Positions 18,165 through 27,169 of a DNA stretch of 64,000 bases are shown one piece after another. Origin of the DNA: CBDBIK01 sp965206145 (GTDB lineage: Bacteria > Pseudomonadota > Alphaproteobacteria > TMED109); contig CBDBIK010000002.1 of assembly GCA_965206145.1 (NCBI GenBank), positions 496,001-560,000 on the forward strand, in the 5' to 3' direction. The stretch's first letter is position 1. The number at the start of each line of letters is the position of its first letter. A program made the position numbers and the translations under genes. The notes under the pieces were generated by a model, which saw only the letters and a program-made list of their open reading frames with translations, had not been told where the DNA came from and made no database searches.

Positions 18165-20495
18165 ATGGTGAGTGATTTTTCAAGAGAAACCGAAGCCGAT
18201 ACGCGGGCCGAGCGGATTGATCCCAAATTGCGCGATGCAGGCTGGGGCGTGGTCGATGGCAGTAAGATCAGACGCGAAGTGATCTGCCCGGGTCGTATTC
18301 AAACATGTGGCACACGCGGCACGGCAATGTCGTCTGATTACGTGTTTCTATACCGCGATCAAAAGCTGGCCGTCATGGAAGCCAAGAAAGCTGGCATTGA
18401 GACCTCCGCAGGTGTGGCGCAAGCCAAAGAATACGCCACTCGCCTGAACGCCCCCTTTGCCTATGCAACAAATGGCCTGACGTGGTACGAAATAAACATG
18501 CGCACGGGCGCGGAACGCAATGTTGACTGTGTACCCGGCCCAGATGAGTTGTGGCACCGTGTGCACACTGCCGCCAACGCATGGCGCGACCGTTTCGGGG
18601 CGATCCCGTTCGAAACAGATGGCGGCAAGTGGGAACTGCGCTATTACCAGCACAACGCGATTGCAGCGGCCCTGGAAGCGATTGCAACAGGACAGAAGCG
18701 CATATTGCTGACCCTTGCGACAGGCACGGGCAAGACGGGCATCGCGTTTCAATTGGTGTGGAAGCTGTTCCATGCAAGGTGGAATCTGAGCGGCGAACCA
18801 ACCCGCCGCCCACGTATCCTGTTTCTGGCAGATCGCAACATTCTTGCAAATCAGGCGTTCAATTCCTTTGGCGCGTTCCCTGATGATGCTTTGGTACGAA
18901 TTGATCCTGATGAAATACGCAGGCAAAAGCACGTCCCCAAGAATGGCAGCATATTCTTTACGATCTTCCAGACGTTTATGACGGGCGAAGATGGGGATCG
19001 GACGTTTGAAGAATATGAGTCTGATTTCTTTGATTTTATCGTGATTGATGAATGCCACCGTGGGGGTGCTAATGACGAAAGCACATGGCGAGATATTCTG
19101 GAACGGTTTGCCCCTGCGGTTCAATTGGGTTTGACCGCAACGCCCAAGCGGACGGGCAACGCCGATACCTACGGGTATTTTGGCGAACCTGTGTATGAAT
19201 ATTCCCTGAAAGAGGGGATCAATGACGGTTTTTTGACTCCGTTCCGTGTGCGCCAGATTGCATCGACACTGGACGACTATGTTTTTGAAGGTGATGATCA
19301 GGTTTTGAAGGGTGAGGTCGAAGAGGGAGATGTGTTTGTTGAGGGTGATTTCAATCGCGGAGGTATTATCATTCGGGAACGAGAATTGCACCGTGTTCGA
19401 ACGTTGTTGTCTGAAATCAATCAAAACGAAAAGACGATTGTATTTTGTGCCCGTCAAAACCATGCAGCGTTAATCCGTGACTTGATCAATCAGGAAAAAG
19501 CTAGCGGTCAGCCCAACTATTGTGCCCGCGTCACGGCGGATGATGGGGCTTTGGGAGAAAAGGATTTGGCGGCGTTTCAGGATAATGAAAAGACCATTCC
19601 TACAATCCTGACAACCTCGCACAAACTATCAACTGGGGTGGATGCCAGGAATGTGCGTAATATCGTTTTGATGCGACCCGTGAACTCGATGATTGAATTT
19701 AAGCAGATTATAGGACGGGGCACGCGGACGTTTCAGGGTAAGGATTATTTCACGATCTATGATTTCGTCAAAGCTCATGTGAACTTCCAAGACCCTGAAT
19801 GGGACGGTGATCCTGCGGATGTAATTATTATTGATATGTCTGAATCAAGAGGGCCTAAAACATCTAACGATGATCCGAATGAGCTAGTAGGGGACGATGA
19901 ACTCAAAGGATGTCCTGAAACAATTGAGATACAATTGGCAGACGGAAAGTCCCGTACTATCCAAAATATCGCAGGGACAAGTTTTTGGGGTGCGGATGGG
20001 ACGCTCATATCCGCAAATGAGTTTATCAAACGTCTATATGGTGATCTGCCAGAATTATTTAAAGACGAAGATGAATTGCGGAAGCTATGGAGTAAGCCAG
20101 ATACGCGCACCACGCTTTTGGCGGAATTATCTGAACGAGGGTATGGCATAGATATTCTGATAAAAATCGGAGAACTTATAGACGCCGAGAAAAGCGACCT
20201 TTTTGATGTGCTGGCCTATATCGCTTATAACTCCAATCCAGTGACACGAGAAAACCGCGCTGTGAATAGTTTGCAGAAGGTTGGAACGGAATATGAGGGC
20301 AAGCTTGCGGCATTCTTGGAGTTTGTCTTGGAAGCGTATGTTAGCGACGGAATAGGTGAATTAGATCGCAGGAAATTACCAGATTTTCTAAAATTGAAAT
20401 ATAACTCTGTAATAGAGGGGGCTGCGGAATTGGGCGGGCCAGAAGTTGTAGCAAATGCTTTCGTGGGATTTCAAAGGCATTTATTTCAAGAGTAG
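18165..20495 (+). CDS. hsdR: Type I restriction endonuclease subunit HsdR (EcoEI-type)
   Basis: 776 residues. The N-terminal nuclease site is visible as Asp58 followed by Glu72-x-Lys74 (VMEAKKAG). Superfamily-2 helicase motifs follow: Walker A TGTGKT at 186-191, DECH box FIVIDECHRGG, LGLTATPKRT, and QIIGRGTRTF. The C-terminal part resembles the EcoEI R-protein tail that binds the methyltransferase. HsdR translocates DNA and cuts away from unmethylated targets. It lies 15 bp after hsdS, completing an M-S-R operon. AT content rises towards the 3' end. Confidence 0.92.
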   Translation: MVSDFSRETEADTRAERIDPKLRDAGWGVVDGSKIRREVICPGRIQTCGTRGTAMSSDYVFLYRDQKLAVMEAKKAGIETSAGVAQAKEYATRLNAPFAYATNGLTWYEINMRTGAERNVDCVPGPDELWHRVHTAANAWRDRFGAIPFETDGGKWELRYYQHNAIAAALEAIATGQKRILLTLATGTGKTGIAFQLVWKLFHARWNLSGEPTRRPRILFLADRNILANQAFNSFGAFPDDALVRIDPDEIRRQKHVPKNGSIFFTIFQTFMTGEDGDRTFEEYESDFFDFIVIDECHRGGANDESTWRDILERFAPAVQLGLTATPKRTGNADTYGYFGEPVYEYSLKEGINDGFLTPFRVRQIASTLDDYVFEGDDQVLKGEVEEGDVFVEGDFNRGGIIIRERELHRVRTLLSEINQNEKTIVFCARQNHAALIRDLINQEKASGQPNYCARVTADDGALGEKDLAAFQDNEKTIPTILTTSHKLSTGVDARNVRNIVLMRPVNSMIEFKQIIGRGTRTFQGKDYFTIYDFVKAHVNFQDPEWDGDPADVIIIDMSESRGPKTSNDDPNELVGDDELKGCPETIEIQLADGKSRTIQNIAGTSFWGADGTLISANEFIKRLYGDLPELFKDEDELRKLWSKPDTRTTLLAELSERGYGIDILIKIGELIDAEKSDLFDVLAYIAYNSNPVTRENRAVNSLQKVGTEYEGKLAAFLEFVLEAYVSDGIGELDRRKLPDFLKLKYNSVIEGAAELGGPEVVANAFVGFQRHLFQE

Positions 20496-20589
20496 GCCCC
20501 ATGTTTCAACACGCTGGGGGTATATTTGGGAGTATCGTGATAAATCACATTTATATTAATAAATAAATACAGCACACTAACCCGTAAAT
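20496..20589. other. AT-rich junction after hsdR
   Basis: Contains a GGGGGTATATTTGGGAGTAT stretch and TTATATTAATAAATAAATA. G-rich GGGTA-type runs like this are often seen at the ends of integrase-borne elements, so it may be a relic attachment region. That is a weak inference. Confidence 0.25.
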
Positions 20590-20847
20590 GTGAGTGTGGC
20601 TCCGGTACGGATCGAAGATCTGATAGCGACATGTGAAGAGATGATCGAGATCGTCGTCGGTCAGATACCTCAGCAACATCGGGAATTTTTGATCGAGGTC
20701 AGGCTCGGGGACGCGCGATGGCAGCTTGCCGACCCTCAGGAGGTTGCTGAACTGTCAGCAATCCGATGGAAACTATCAAATCTCGACAAGGTCCGACCGG
20801 ACCGTCGCGAAACGTTTGCCGCGAACCTTACGGCTATTTGGGGTTAG
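20590..20847 (+). pseudogene. C-terminal remnant of an AbiEii-type nucleotidyltransferase toxin
   Basis: 85 codons (IEDLIATCEEMIEIVVG, PQQHREFLIEV, then AIRWKLSNLDKV). This matches, by recollection, the last 80 residues of AbiEii/AbiGii (DUF1814) nucleotidyltransferase toxins, whose C-terminus has the pattern T-x-EFL...WKxxNLxK. The catalytic N-terminal part is absent and no antitoxin gene is next to it. It would be inert. Its place behind a restriction locus fits a decaying defence island. A profile search is needed to confirm the family. Confidence 0.45.
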
Positions 20848-20919
20848 ACTGCCGACGGAGAGATCAACGATGAAACGAGAAACCACACGGCATCAGTATT
20901 TAGAAACGGCATTTAACAA

Positions 20920-21120
20920 TTGACGACCAGCAAACCCAATAAAAAGAAAAACGTGCCACAAACGCAAGGACCGTTCACCGACCTAACCCTCCATACAATT
21001 GGCTGGAAGGCATTTCAGGATATGGCCGCGCAGGTTTGCGAGGAACGCCTGGAGACATAAGTTACAGCTCATCACGAGGCCAAGGATGGCGGTCAGGATG
21101 CAGTCTTTCTATTTCCTAGC
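20920..21120 (+). pseudogene. Remnant of an unidentified island gene
   Basis: A TTG-started frame reads FTDLTLHTIGWKAFQDMAAQ and on to CEERLE, stops at 21060, and then continues in frame as HHEAKDGGQDAVF. The phrase DLTLHxxGWKAFQDLxxxxCxEVL followed by DGGxDAxF resembles the N-terminus of large NTPase/nuclease defence proteins, recalled rather than searched. Only the first 60 residues or so remain. Confidence 0.35.
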
Positions 21121-21512
21121 ATCGGAGGAACGTGTGTCCGGCCGTCACCGTCCAAGTCAAACACTGATCGGACGCCAAAAGAACTCCGAAGCTATCAAAC
21201 CTAACGGCAGAAGTGGTTGTCGCTTGAGCAATATCTGTGGATAAGGGTAAATTTTGAGCAGCACTAGCTCCATGCAACAACGCTGTGGTGGAGCATTGTT
21301 GCTCGCACTTGCCTTTGGTGAGGAGAATGTTCCCGCACTGCTTCCGCCGCTGGAAGCGGGCCGTCCCGACAAAAGCTGAGTTGCTCGCTCGCCGACGTGG
21401 CGGGTCCGAGGGTACCATCCGTGTGATCGCCGATTGTTTTAACAGCGGCTCCCTTGTGTGGGAATTATCCGTTCATAATAGCAGTTGTTTTGGAGTTCGG
21501 CCTTGGGGGAAA
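21121..21512. other. No gene seen; degraded island sequence
   Basis: About 390 bases without a convincing coding frame, operator or repeat. Short open frames exist on both strands, but none has recognisable protein character. Confidence 0.4.
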
Positions 21513-21857
21513 CTAGGTAATTTGACTGGGGAGGGGTATTCGCTTCTCCCATTTCAGCGAGCCGCCCATGTTGGATGATTGAAGAGAAACGTTCCCGCTT
21601 TCCTTAATCACCTTGTATAGAGTCCTCTCGCCCAGCAGGTAACGCATCATTTCAGCAGGGTCAGCGTTACTTTCTACCTCTTCAATAAATATTTCCAGAA
21701 CGGGCATGTAAATCCCATCCCACTTGTCCGGCAGGATACTCCAAGTAAAGCCTATCTCTCGCCGCAATCGAGCAAACACAGGATGGACTTTCTCCCAGTA
21801 GCTCGGGGAGCAGGAGTGGTCATACCATTTCTCCCCAAAGTCGATGCTGTCGGACAA
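21513..21857 (-). CDS. Hypothetical protein, possibly a fragment
   Basis: 114 codons with protein-like composition (FGEKWYDHSCSPSYWEKVHP, FTWSILPDKWDGIYMPVLEI). No ATG is available; the first usable codon is a TTG. The frame continues upstream for nine codons to a stop, beyond which more protein-like sequence (IDLGAIRYNPQTQSETIG) can be read. This suggests a longer gene carrying a stop mutation. I do not recognise a family. Confidence 0.35.
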   Translation of the reverse strand: MSDSIDFGEKWYDHSCSPSYWEKVHPVFARLRREIGFTWSILPDKWDGIYMPVLEIFIEEVESNADPAEMMRYLLGERTLYKVIKESGNVSLQSSNMGGSLKWEKRIPLPSQIT

Positions 21858-21959
21858 GCGAGAATGCTTGAGGGCGTTGTGTCAGTGCTTCGCAGAGATG
21901 CCGATGGTCTCGCTTTGGGTTTGGGGATTATATCGAATAGCACCCAAATCGATCACATG

Positions 21960-22181
21960 TTAGAGGGAGCCGATGGAGGCAGTCCTCCTCTGGGTGCGCC
22001 AGCCCGTCACTGTATTTGCCGTGTATTTCGCAACAACTTGACCGTCCAGTTTGAAGCGGTAATTCGCCTTATCCTCAGCGGCTGGCTTGCACACGGTATT
22101 CGCATCGATTTCAACTTCTTTCCCTTCATTGAATTTGACGACGAAAACATGAACTTTGGGCTCTCCCGGGATCGGAGTCAT
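21960..22181 (-). CDS. Hypothetical small protein (73 aa)
   Basis: Starts ATG at 22181 with AAGGGAAA upstream and reads MTPIPGEPKVHVFVVKFNEG and onward. Alternating hydrophobic and charged residues suggest a small beta-rich protein. No signal peptide and no known family. It follows the ABC transporter operon by 85 bp on the same strand, but composition is closer to the island, so it may not belong to that operon. Confidence 0.4.
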   Translation of the reverse strand: MTPIPGEPKVHVFVVKFNEGKEVEIDANTVCKPAAEDKANYRFKLDGQVVAKYTANTVTGWRTQRRTASIGSL

Positions 22182-22266
22182 GGCAATTTTCCCTTGCAAA
22201 TGATTGGGCACTATTCGATATAATCTCCAAGAACACCCCCCTCTCCCATCCTGCCATCGAATCGCC

Positions 22267-23001
22267 CTATTCGCGTGCCACCATTTCTTCCTTCCCGAAC
22301 CCCATAAACGCCTCAACCGAAGCCAGATCCAAGTCGTTTCCTCCTGCCATCTCTGCGGCAACCTCTCCGCGCTGGAGGAAAAAAACCCGATCACACAGTC
22401 GTGCGGCAAAGACCGCGTTCTGTTCGACCACCACCATTGCCATCCCCCGTTCCCTCTTGCGACAAACAAGGAGTTCGAGAGTTTCTTCTACTGTGCTCGG
22501 CTGCACCCCTTCCGAGAACTCATCGAGGAGGGTGACAGAAGGATCGTGCGCAAGCGTACCCGCCAGCGCCAGAAGGCGTCTCTCACCTCCGCTCAACTCC
22601 TTTCCTTTGCGTCCGAGCAGAGGAGTGAGCTGCGGATAGTCCTGGAGTGCGTGCTCGATGCGCCTTGCGTCCTGCCCGTGCGCCGCAGGTCCCATGCGAA
22701 GATTTTCCTCCACTGTAAGATCGAGAAAAACGCCACCCACCTGTGGCACATGGCCCACCCCGAGACGACTTCGCCGGTATGCGGGAAGGCCAGTCACGTC
22801 GTTCCCGTCCAGGATCACCACTCCCTCGCGCACGGGCGAAAGTCCGGCCAATGCCCGAAGTAGCGTTGTCTTGCCAGCTCCGTTGGGGCCGAGAATCCCC
22901 ACCGCCTCTCCCGATCGAACATGAAGATTAACGCCACGAAGAACGGGCACCCGAGCCCGGTCCACCCAGAGCCCTCTTGTTTCGAGAACGACGTCAGTCA
23001 C
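22267..23001 (-). CDS. Branched-chain amino acid/urea-amide type ABC transporter ATPase (LivF/UrtE-like)
   Basis: 244 residues, the last gene of a five-gene transporter operon. Walker A GPNGAGKTT, signature LSGGERRLLALAG, Walker B VTLLDEFSEG. Unlike the partner ATPase it has the short LivF form. The usual DEP of Walker B reads DEF here. It should pair with the LivG-type ATPase to drive uptake through the two permeases. ATGA overlap with the gene before it shows translational coupling. Confidence 0.88.
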   Translation of the reverse strand: MTDVVLETRGLWVDRARVPVLRGVNLHVRSGEAVGILGPNGAGKTTLLRALAGLSPVREGVVILDGNDVTGLPAYRRSRLGVGHVPQVGGVFLDLTVEENLRMGPAAHGQDARRIEHALQDYPQLTPLLGRKGKELSGGERRLLALAGTLAHDPSVTLLDEFSEGVQPSTVEETLELLVCRKRERGMAMVVVEQNAVFAARLCDRVFFLQRGEVAAEMAGGNDLDLASVEAFMGFGKEEMVARE

Positions 23002-23723
23002 TGATGTTTCTCTCCAAAATAGATCTCACGCACCTCCGGATCCCGAAAAATCTCTTCTGTCGCTCCCTCCTTCAGGATCCGTCCTTCGTGAAAGACACTG
23101 ACGTGCTCACAGACCATGCGAACAAACTGCATGTCGTGTTCAACTATCGCCACGGCACACGTAGTGCCGAGGCTTCGGATAAATTTTGCCATCGCCCTCG
23201 CTTCTTTCCGGGTGGTACCGGCGGCGGGTTCGTCCAACAAAACGAGGGAGGGAGCCGCAGAAGCCACCATGGCAAGCTCGACCCGCTGGCGCTCACCGTG
23301 AGAAAGCTGGCCGGCCTTGCGGAGGCGGATATCCCCAAGACGCATCCTCTCCAAGGCTTCGCTTGCAAACCTGCGGGCACGGGCCGGGCCGCTGCGGGCG
23401 CGAGCGGACAGGAGAAGGTTCTCCTCGACCGAAAGGGCATCAAACAGATTCGGTGTCTGGGTCTTGATTCCCACGCCCAGGGAGGAGATTGCGTATGGCG
23501 GCAAGCCCGAGACCGGAACGCCATCCACCAAAACCTCTCCCCTGTGCGGGCGCAGCTGACCGGTCACCACATGGAAAAATGTACTTTTCCCTGCACCGTT
23601 CGGACCGATGAGGCAACGAATCTCGCCTTTTCGAAGCTTGAAGCTGACATCGTTGACAGCGACGAGACCGCCAAAGCGCACCACGAGATTGCGGGTCTCG
23701 AGAGCCGGTGTGGTAGCACTCAT
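22998..23723 (-). CDS. ABC transporter ATPase (LivG/UrtD-like)
   Basis: 241 residues. Walker A GPNGAGKST, signature LSHGERQRVELAM, Walker B LVLLDEPAAG, switch His in VEHDMQFVR. The C-terminal HEGRILKEGATEEIFRDPEV followed by YFGE ending is the hallmark of the LivG/UrtD type. It overlaps both neighbours by ATGA junctions. It energises uptake of the solute bound by the Tat-type binding protein encoded at the head of the operon. Confidence 0.9.
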   Translation of the reverse strand: MSATTPALETRNLVVRFGGLVAVNDVSFKLRKGEIRCLIGPNGAGKSTFFHVVTGQLRPHRGEVLVDGVPVSGLPPYAISSLGVGIKTQTPNLFDALSVEENLLLSARARSGPARARRFASEALERMRLGDIRLRKAGQLSHGERQRVELAMVASAAPSLVLLDEPAAGTTRKEARAMAKFIRSLGTTCAVAIVEHDMQFVRMVCEHVSVFHEGRILKEGATEEIFRDPEVREIYFGEKHQ

Positions 23724-24751
23724 TCCACACTTCCCGTCCGGAACGCCCTGCGTACCCGTTCTAGGAGAGCAGCAGCCTCGGGGACAATCCCCCGAGGCAC
23801 AAGAAGCACGAAGACGATCAGGATCACCCCGAGAAGAAGGTTACTGTTCAGCGACTGCTGCGCCCCGAGTTCCGAGATGAGGTAGAACAGTGCAAAGGCC
23901 GCCAACACGGGTCCTGCAAGAGTTCCTCGACCGCCCGCAATGACCCAGATGACAGGAAGTGCCGCACTGTAGAGATCGAAGAGATCGGGTGTGATACGCC
24001 CCGAAGAAGCAGCAAACAATGCCCCGCCAAGTCCGGCCAGCCCTCCGCCGATCATGAAGATCCCGAGCCTGTAGAGGCGGACGTCGTAGCCGAGTAACTC
24101 CGCCCGGAGAGGGTTTTCACGCACGGCGATGACCACCCTGCCGAAAGGCGTACGGAGCAACCAGACGCATCCGGCATAGGCGAGGACGAGGATCACCATC
24201 GTTATCTGAAACGAGCCCTCAAGACTGAAGGCAACATCCGGGGTCCAGGGGACGTGGAGTGCGGGTGCAGCGATTCCGTTGAAACCCCCGAGTAGCGCGT
24301 CCCCGATACGAAATTCCGGACCCGAGGTCCGACGCAGTACGTTGTAGAGGATGAGCGTTACCGCAAGCGTAATCACGGCGAGGTAGACGTCATTCACTCG
24401 CCCGTGGAAGACGAACCAACCCAGAACCGCAGCAAACGCTACCGGAACCAGAACGGCGGCAACCAGTGCGGGTGCCGAGTTCCCCAGATTGATCGCCGCG
24501 ATTGCATATGCATACGCACCGAGTCCGAAAAAGGCAGTCTGGCCCAGGCAGAGAATCCCTCCGTACCCCCACACCAGCCCAAGACTGAGCGCGAGAAGCG
24601 CTAGCGCTGCCGCCGTGGTCAGGTGGACGACGGCAAAGAGGTCAAGTGCGACAGGGAGGACAAACGCCAAACCCAGGCCTGTGAAGATTGTTGCAACTTT
24701 CCACCAAGCCTGCGTGCGCATAAAGCCATCTTTGCGCAAATCGGTTGTCAT
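23720..24751 (-). CDS. ABC transporter permease (LivM/UrtC-like)
   Basis: 343 residues from MTTDLRKDGFMRTQAW. About nine membrane helices, including the LSLGLVWGYGGILCLGQTAF segment and the cytoplasmic loop VIAVRENPLRAELLGYDV that contacts the ATPases (the EAA-like RENPxRA box). I chose the start 7 nt after the livH-like stop; the frame stays open further upstream but overlaps that gene. Inner membrane; partner of the LivH-like permease. Confidence 0.9.
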   Translation of the reverse strand: MTTDLRKDGFMRTQAWWKVATIFTGLGLAFVLPVALDLFAVVHLTTAAALALLALSLGLVWGYGGILCLGQTAFFGLGAYAYAIAAINLGNSAPALVAAVLVPVAFAAVLGWFVFHGRVNDVYLAVITLAVTLILYNVLRRTSGPEFRIGDALLGGFNGIAAPALHVPWTPDVAFSLEGSFQITMVILVLAYAGCVWLLRTPFGRVVIAVRENPLRAELLGYDVRLYRLGIFMIGGGLAGLGGALFAASSGRITPDLFDLYSAALPVIWVIAGGRGTLAGPVLAAFALFYLISELGAQQSLNSNLLLGVILIVFVLLVPRGIVPEAAALLERVRRAFRTGSVE

Positions 24752-24758
24752 GTCGGGC

Positions 24759-25628
24759 TCACGAACTCCAGCGGAAAATCCGGCCAGTGATCCCCCGTGG
24801 CAGCAGACGAAGAAGAAGAATTGCCGAAAGAAGAAGAGCCACCTCTCCCATCGTCGGTCCAATAAAGAGATTGGTGACACCGTTGATGGCACCCAACAGG
24901 CCGGATGCCGTAGCAGTGCCGACGAGGGCTGCTGGGCCGCCGCAGATCACGGTGATGAAGGCTTTTGCGATGTAGATGGCCCCGATTGTCGGCAAGACCC
25001 CAGTGAGCGGGGCAAGCAGGCCTCCAACAAGGCCCGTAACAGCCGTCCCCAGGCCGAACGTTACGGTATGGATCCTGTCCACGGGCACACCGCGGGCAGC
25101 AGCCGTCTCGGGATCCTGCATCACGCCCCGCGCGAGCAGGCCTGCTCTCGTGTGGCGCAGCAACACGTACAAGCCCAGAGTAAGCAGACACGCAACAATG
25201 ACCAGGAAGATCTCGTAGCCGCTCATGGTGTAGTCGCCGATCCTGAGTGCTCCCAAGGGAGCCACGGCGACCGTTGCGAGGTGTCCACCCCAGATCATGG
25301 TCACGAGCCCAGCAAGCAGGAGCCCCAGCCCCCACGTAGCGAGAAGGGTGTCGATCATCCGCTCCCGAAGGAAGCGCACGAGACAGCGCTCCACGACGAC
25401 CCCTACCACGCCCGTGACCAGCGGTGCCAAGACCAGCATCGAGAGCCAGATGTCAATTCCGTTGGAGGTGGCGACAACGACCGTGTAGCCGCCCAGCATG
25501 AGGAACTCGCCATGAGCCAGGTTGATCACCCGCATCATGCCGAAAATGATCGCAAGACCCATGCTGATCAGCATGAGGTGAGCCATCACGTAGATGACCT
25601 GCAAAAACAGCGCTAGGTAGAGATCCAT
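24759..25628 (-). CDS. ABC transporter permease (LivH/UrtB-like)
   Basis: 289 residues with about eight membrane helices. Conserved features are the N-terminal GLAIIFGMMRVINLAHGEFL block and the loop GVMQDPETAAARGVPVDRIH, which is the ATPase-contact region. Length is that of LivH-type permeases. It follows the binding-protein gene by 71 bp in the same operon. Confidence 0.9.
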   Translation of the reverse strand: MDLYLALFLQVIYVMAHLMLISMGLAIIFGMMRVINLAHGEFLMLGGYTVVVATSNGIDIWLSMLVLAPLVTGVVGVVVERCLVRFLRERMIDTLLATWGLGLLLAGLVTMIWGGHLATVAVAPLGALRIGDYTMSGYEIFLVIVACLLTLGLYVLLRHTRAGLLARGVMQDPETAAARGVPVDRIHTVTFGLGTAVTGLVGGLLAPLTGVLPTIGAIYIAKAFITVICGGPAALVGTATASGLLGAINGVTNLFIGPTMGEVALLLSAILLLRLLPRGITGRIFRWSS

Positions 25629-25699
25629 GAAGACCGTGCACCGATTTACACCCGCCCCGCCCCACTAGGGCGAGAGATCGCTCCGGGCGAAGCGAAAGC

Positions 25700-26953
25700 C
25701 TAGAGGACTCCGGCCGCCTCCAGACCGTTCTCGAAGTAGAACCGGTCCTGTGCAGGGTTTGCCTCAAGATCACAGACCAGCAGGGTGTCCGCCGGAGGTT
25801 GCTTTTCAAACCTCTCAAGGATCTGAAACTTCCGGTTCCGGAGTTCGGCCAGGTAGACGTTCTGGACGATGTGGTGCGTCCGGGGATCGATCGTCAGCGG
25901 CCCACTTGGAGCATCCAGATCAATGCCGGATTCGATAGCATTAATAACGGCAAGACGATCGGTCGTCCCGGCTCGCTCAACACCGAGCGCCCACAGTTTC
26001 AACCCCTCGTAGGTCCGGGCTGCAAGCTCGTTGAGGTAGGGAGCGTCCGCACCCATACGGTCCTGGAAACGGCGAACGAAGGAGCGGTTGGTCGGCGTTT
26101 CGTTTTCCTGGAAATAGCCATAGGCGACAACGATGCCGTCACCTTCTTCCGGCGACATGAGGATGTGCTCGTTACCCGCTCCAAAGGTCGTGGAGGCGAT
26201 CGGAATTCTCCGGTTCATTCCACTTGCCGCGTACTGTCGATAGAACGAGGCGTGCGCTCCGCCCACCAGGACCGAGACAACCACATCAGGAGCAGCGGCT
26301 TGGATTCTCTGGATAGTGGGACCGAAACCAGTCACGTCGAGCGGGAAGAACTCGGCCCCCACCGTCTCACCGCCGTGATCGGCAACAAACTTCCGCACCC
26401 AGGAAGCAGTGATCTGTCCATAATTGTAGTCGGCGGCGACGATGTAGGCCTTCTTCCCCCAGCGCTCAAGCGCATAGGGAATTAATTTCTGAACCGTCTG
26501 AGCCGGCGTGGACCCCGTGCAGAACGTGTTGCGGTCACACACGCCGCCTTCGTACTGGACGTTGTAAAAGTAGAGCGTCTCGTGTCGACGAAGAATCGGA
26601 CGGATCGCCTCGCGCGAAGAGGACGTGATTCCGGCGTGAACTACGTCGGCACGATCTCGGAGCGCTGCCTTGGTGGCGAAATCGGCGTAGAGCTGGATCC
26701 GGGACTGCGGATCGTAGAGCTTGAGTTCAAGCGGTCGACCGATCAAGCCGCCAGCTTCGTTGATCTCGTCAACAGCCATGCGGAACGCGTCCGCCATGGG
26801 GCGTCCGTAGATGTCGAGACCGCCTGACTGATCGAGAATTCCAGCGACGACGATGGGTTTATCGGCAAGTGCACGCCGCACGAGTGCCGGTGCAGCCAGT
26901 GAAGCCACTCCGGCCGAAATACCCTTCACGAATGTCCTGCGACCAAGAGTCAT
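25700..26953 (-). CDS. Periplasmic substrate-binding protein of urea/amide-type ABC transporter
   Basis: 417 residues. The start is fixed by AGGAGG seven bases before the ATG. The N-terminus MTLGRRTFVKG is a twin-arginine export signal followed by a hydrophobic stretch and a cut after RRALA. The mature part is a Peripla_BP_5-type protein (VAGILDQSGGLDIYGRPM, FYNVQYEGGVCDRNTFCTG, VVAADYNYGQITASWVR). The YxVQYEG-x-C motif is the pattern I associate with urea/short-chain amide binders such as UrtA, FmdD and AmiC rather than with LivJ. Urea or an amide is the likeliest ligand. Confidence 0.85.
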   Translation of the reverse strand: MTLGRRTFVKGISAGVASLAAPALVRRALADKPIVVAGILDQSGGLDIYGRPMADAFRMAVDEINEAGGLIGRPLELKLYDPQSRIQLYADFATKAALRDRADVVHAGITSSSREAIRPILRRHETLYFYNVQYEGGVCDRNTFCTGSTPAQTVQKLIPYALERWGKKAYIVAADYNYGQITASWVRKFVADHGGETVGAEFFPLDVTGFGPTIQRIQAAAPDVVVSVLVGGAHASFYRQYAASGMNRRIPIASTTFGAGNEHILMSPEEGDGIVVAYGYFQENETPTNRSFVRRFQDRMGADAPYLNELAARTYEGLKLWALGVERAGTTDRLAVINAIESGIDLDAPSGPLTIDPRTHHIVQNVYLAELRNRKFQILERFEKQPPADTLLVCDLEANPAQDRFYFENGLEAAGVL

Positions 26954-27169
26954 CAAGGTCCTCCTTTTGCTTCGCATGATGAGGAAGTTGCTCCGGCATA
27001 TGCGGAAATACTCGGGGCAGAATTTTGCCACGGCGGAGCAACTTCCGCAACGGGATTTTAACCTAAGAGGCCACTCTCTTCCTTACAAAATGTTCATGGA
27101 ACGGAAATGCTAGCGAAAGGTGCATGGGTGCATATGAGGCGTGAGACCGAACAACATCGGAGTGTTCCC

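Noticed and set aside
21285..21578. 97-codon plus-strand frame in the island remnant
   Set aside because: No ribosome site and no protein-like pattern; overlaps decayed sequence.
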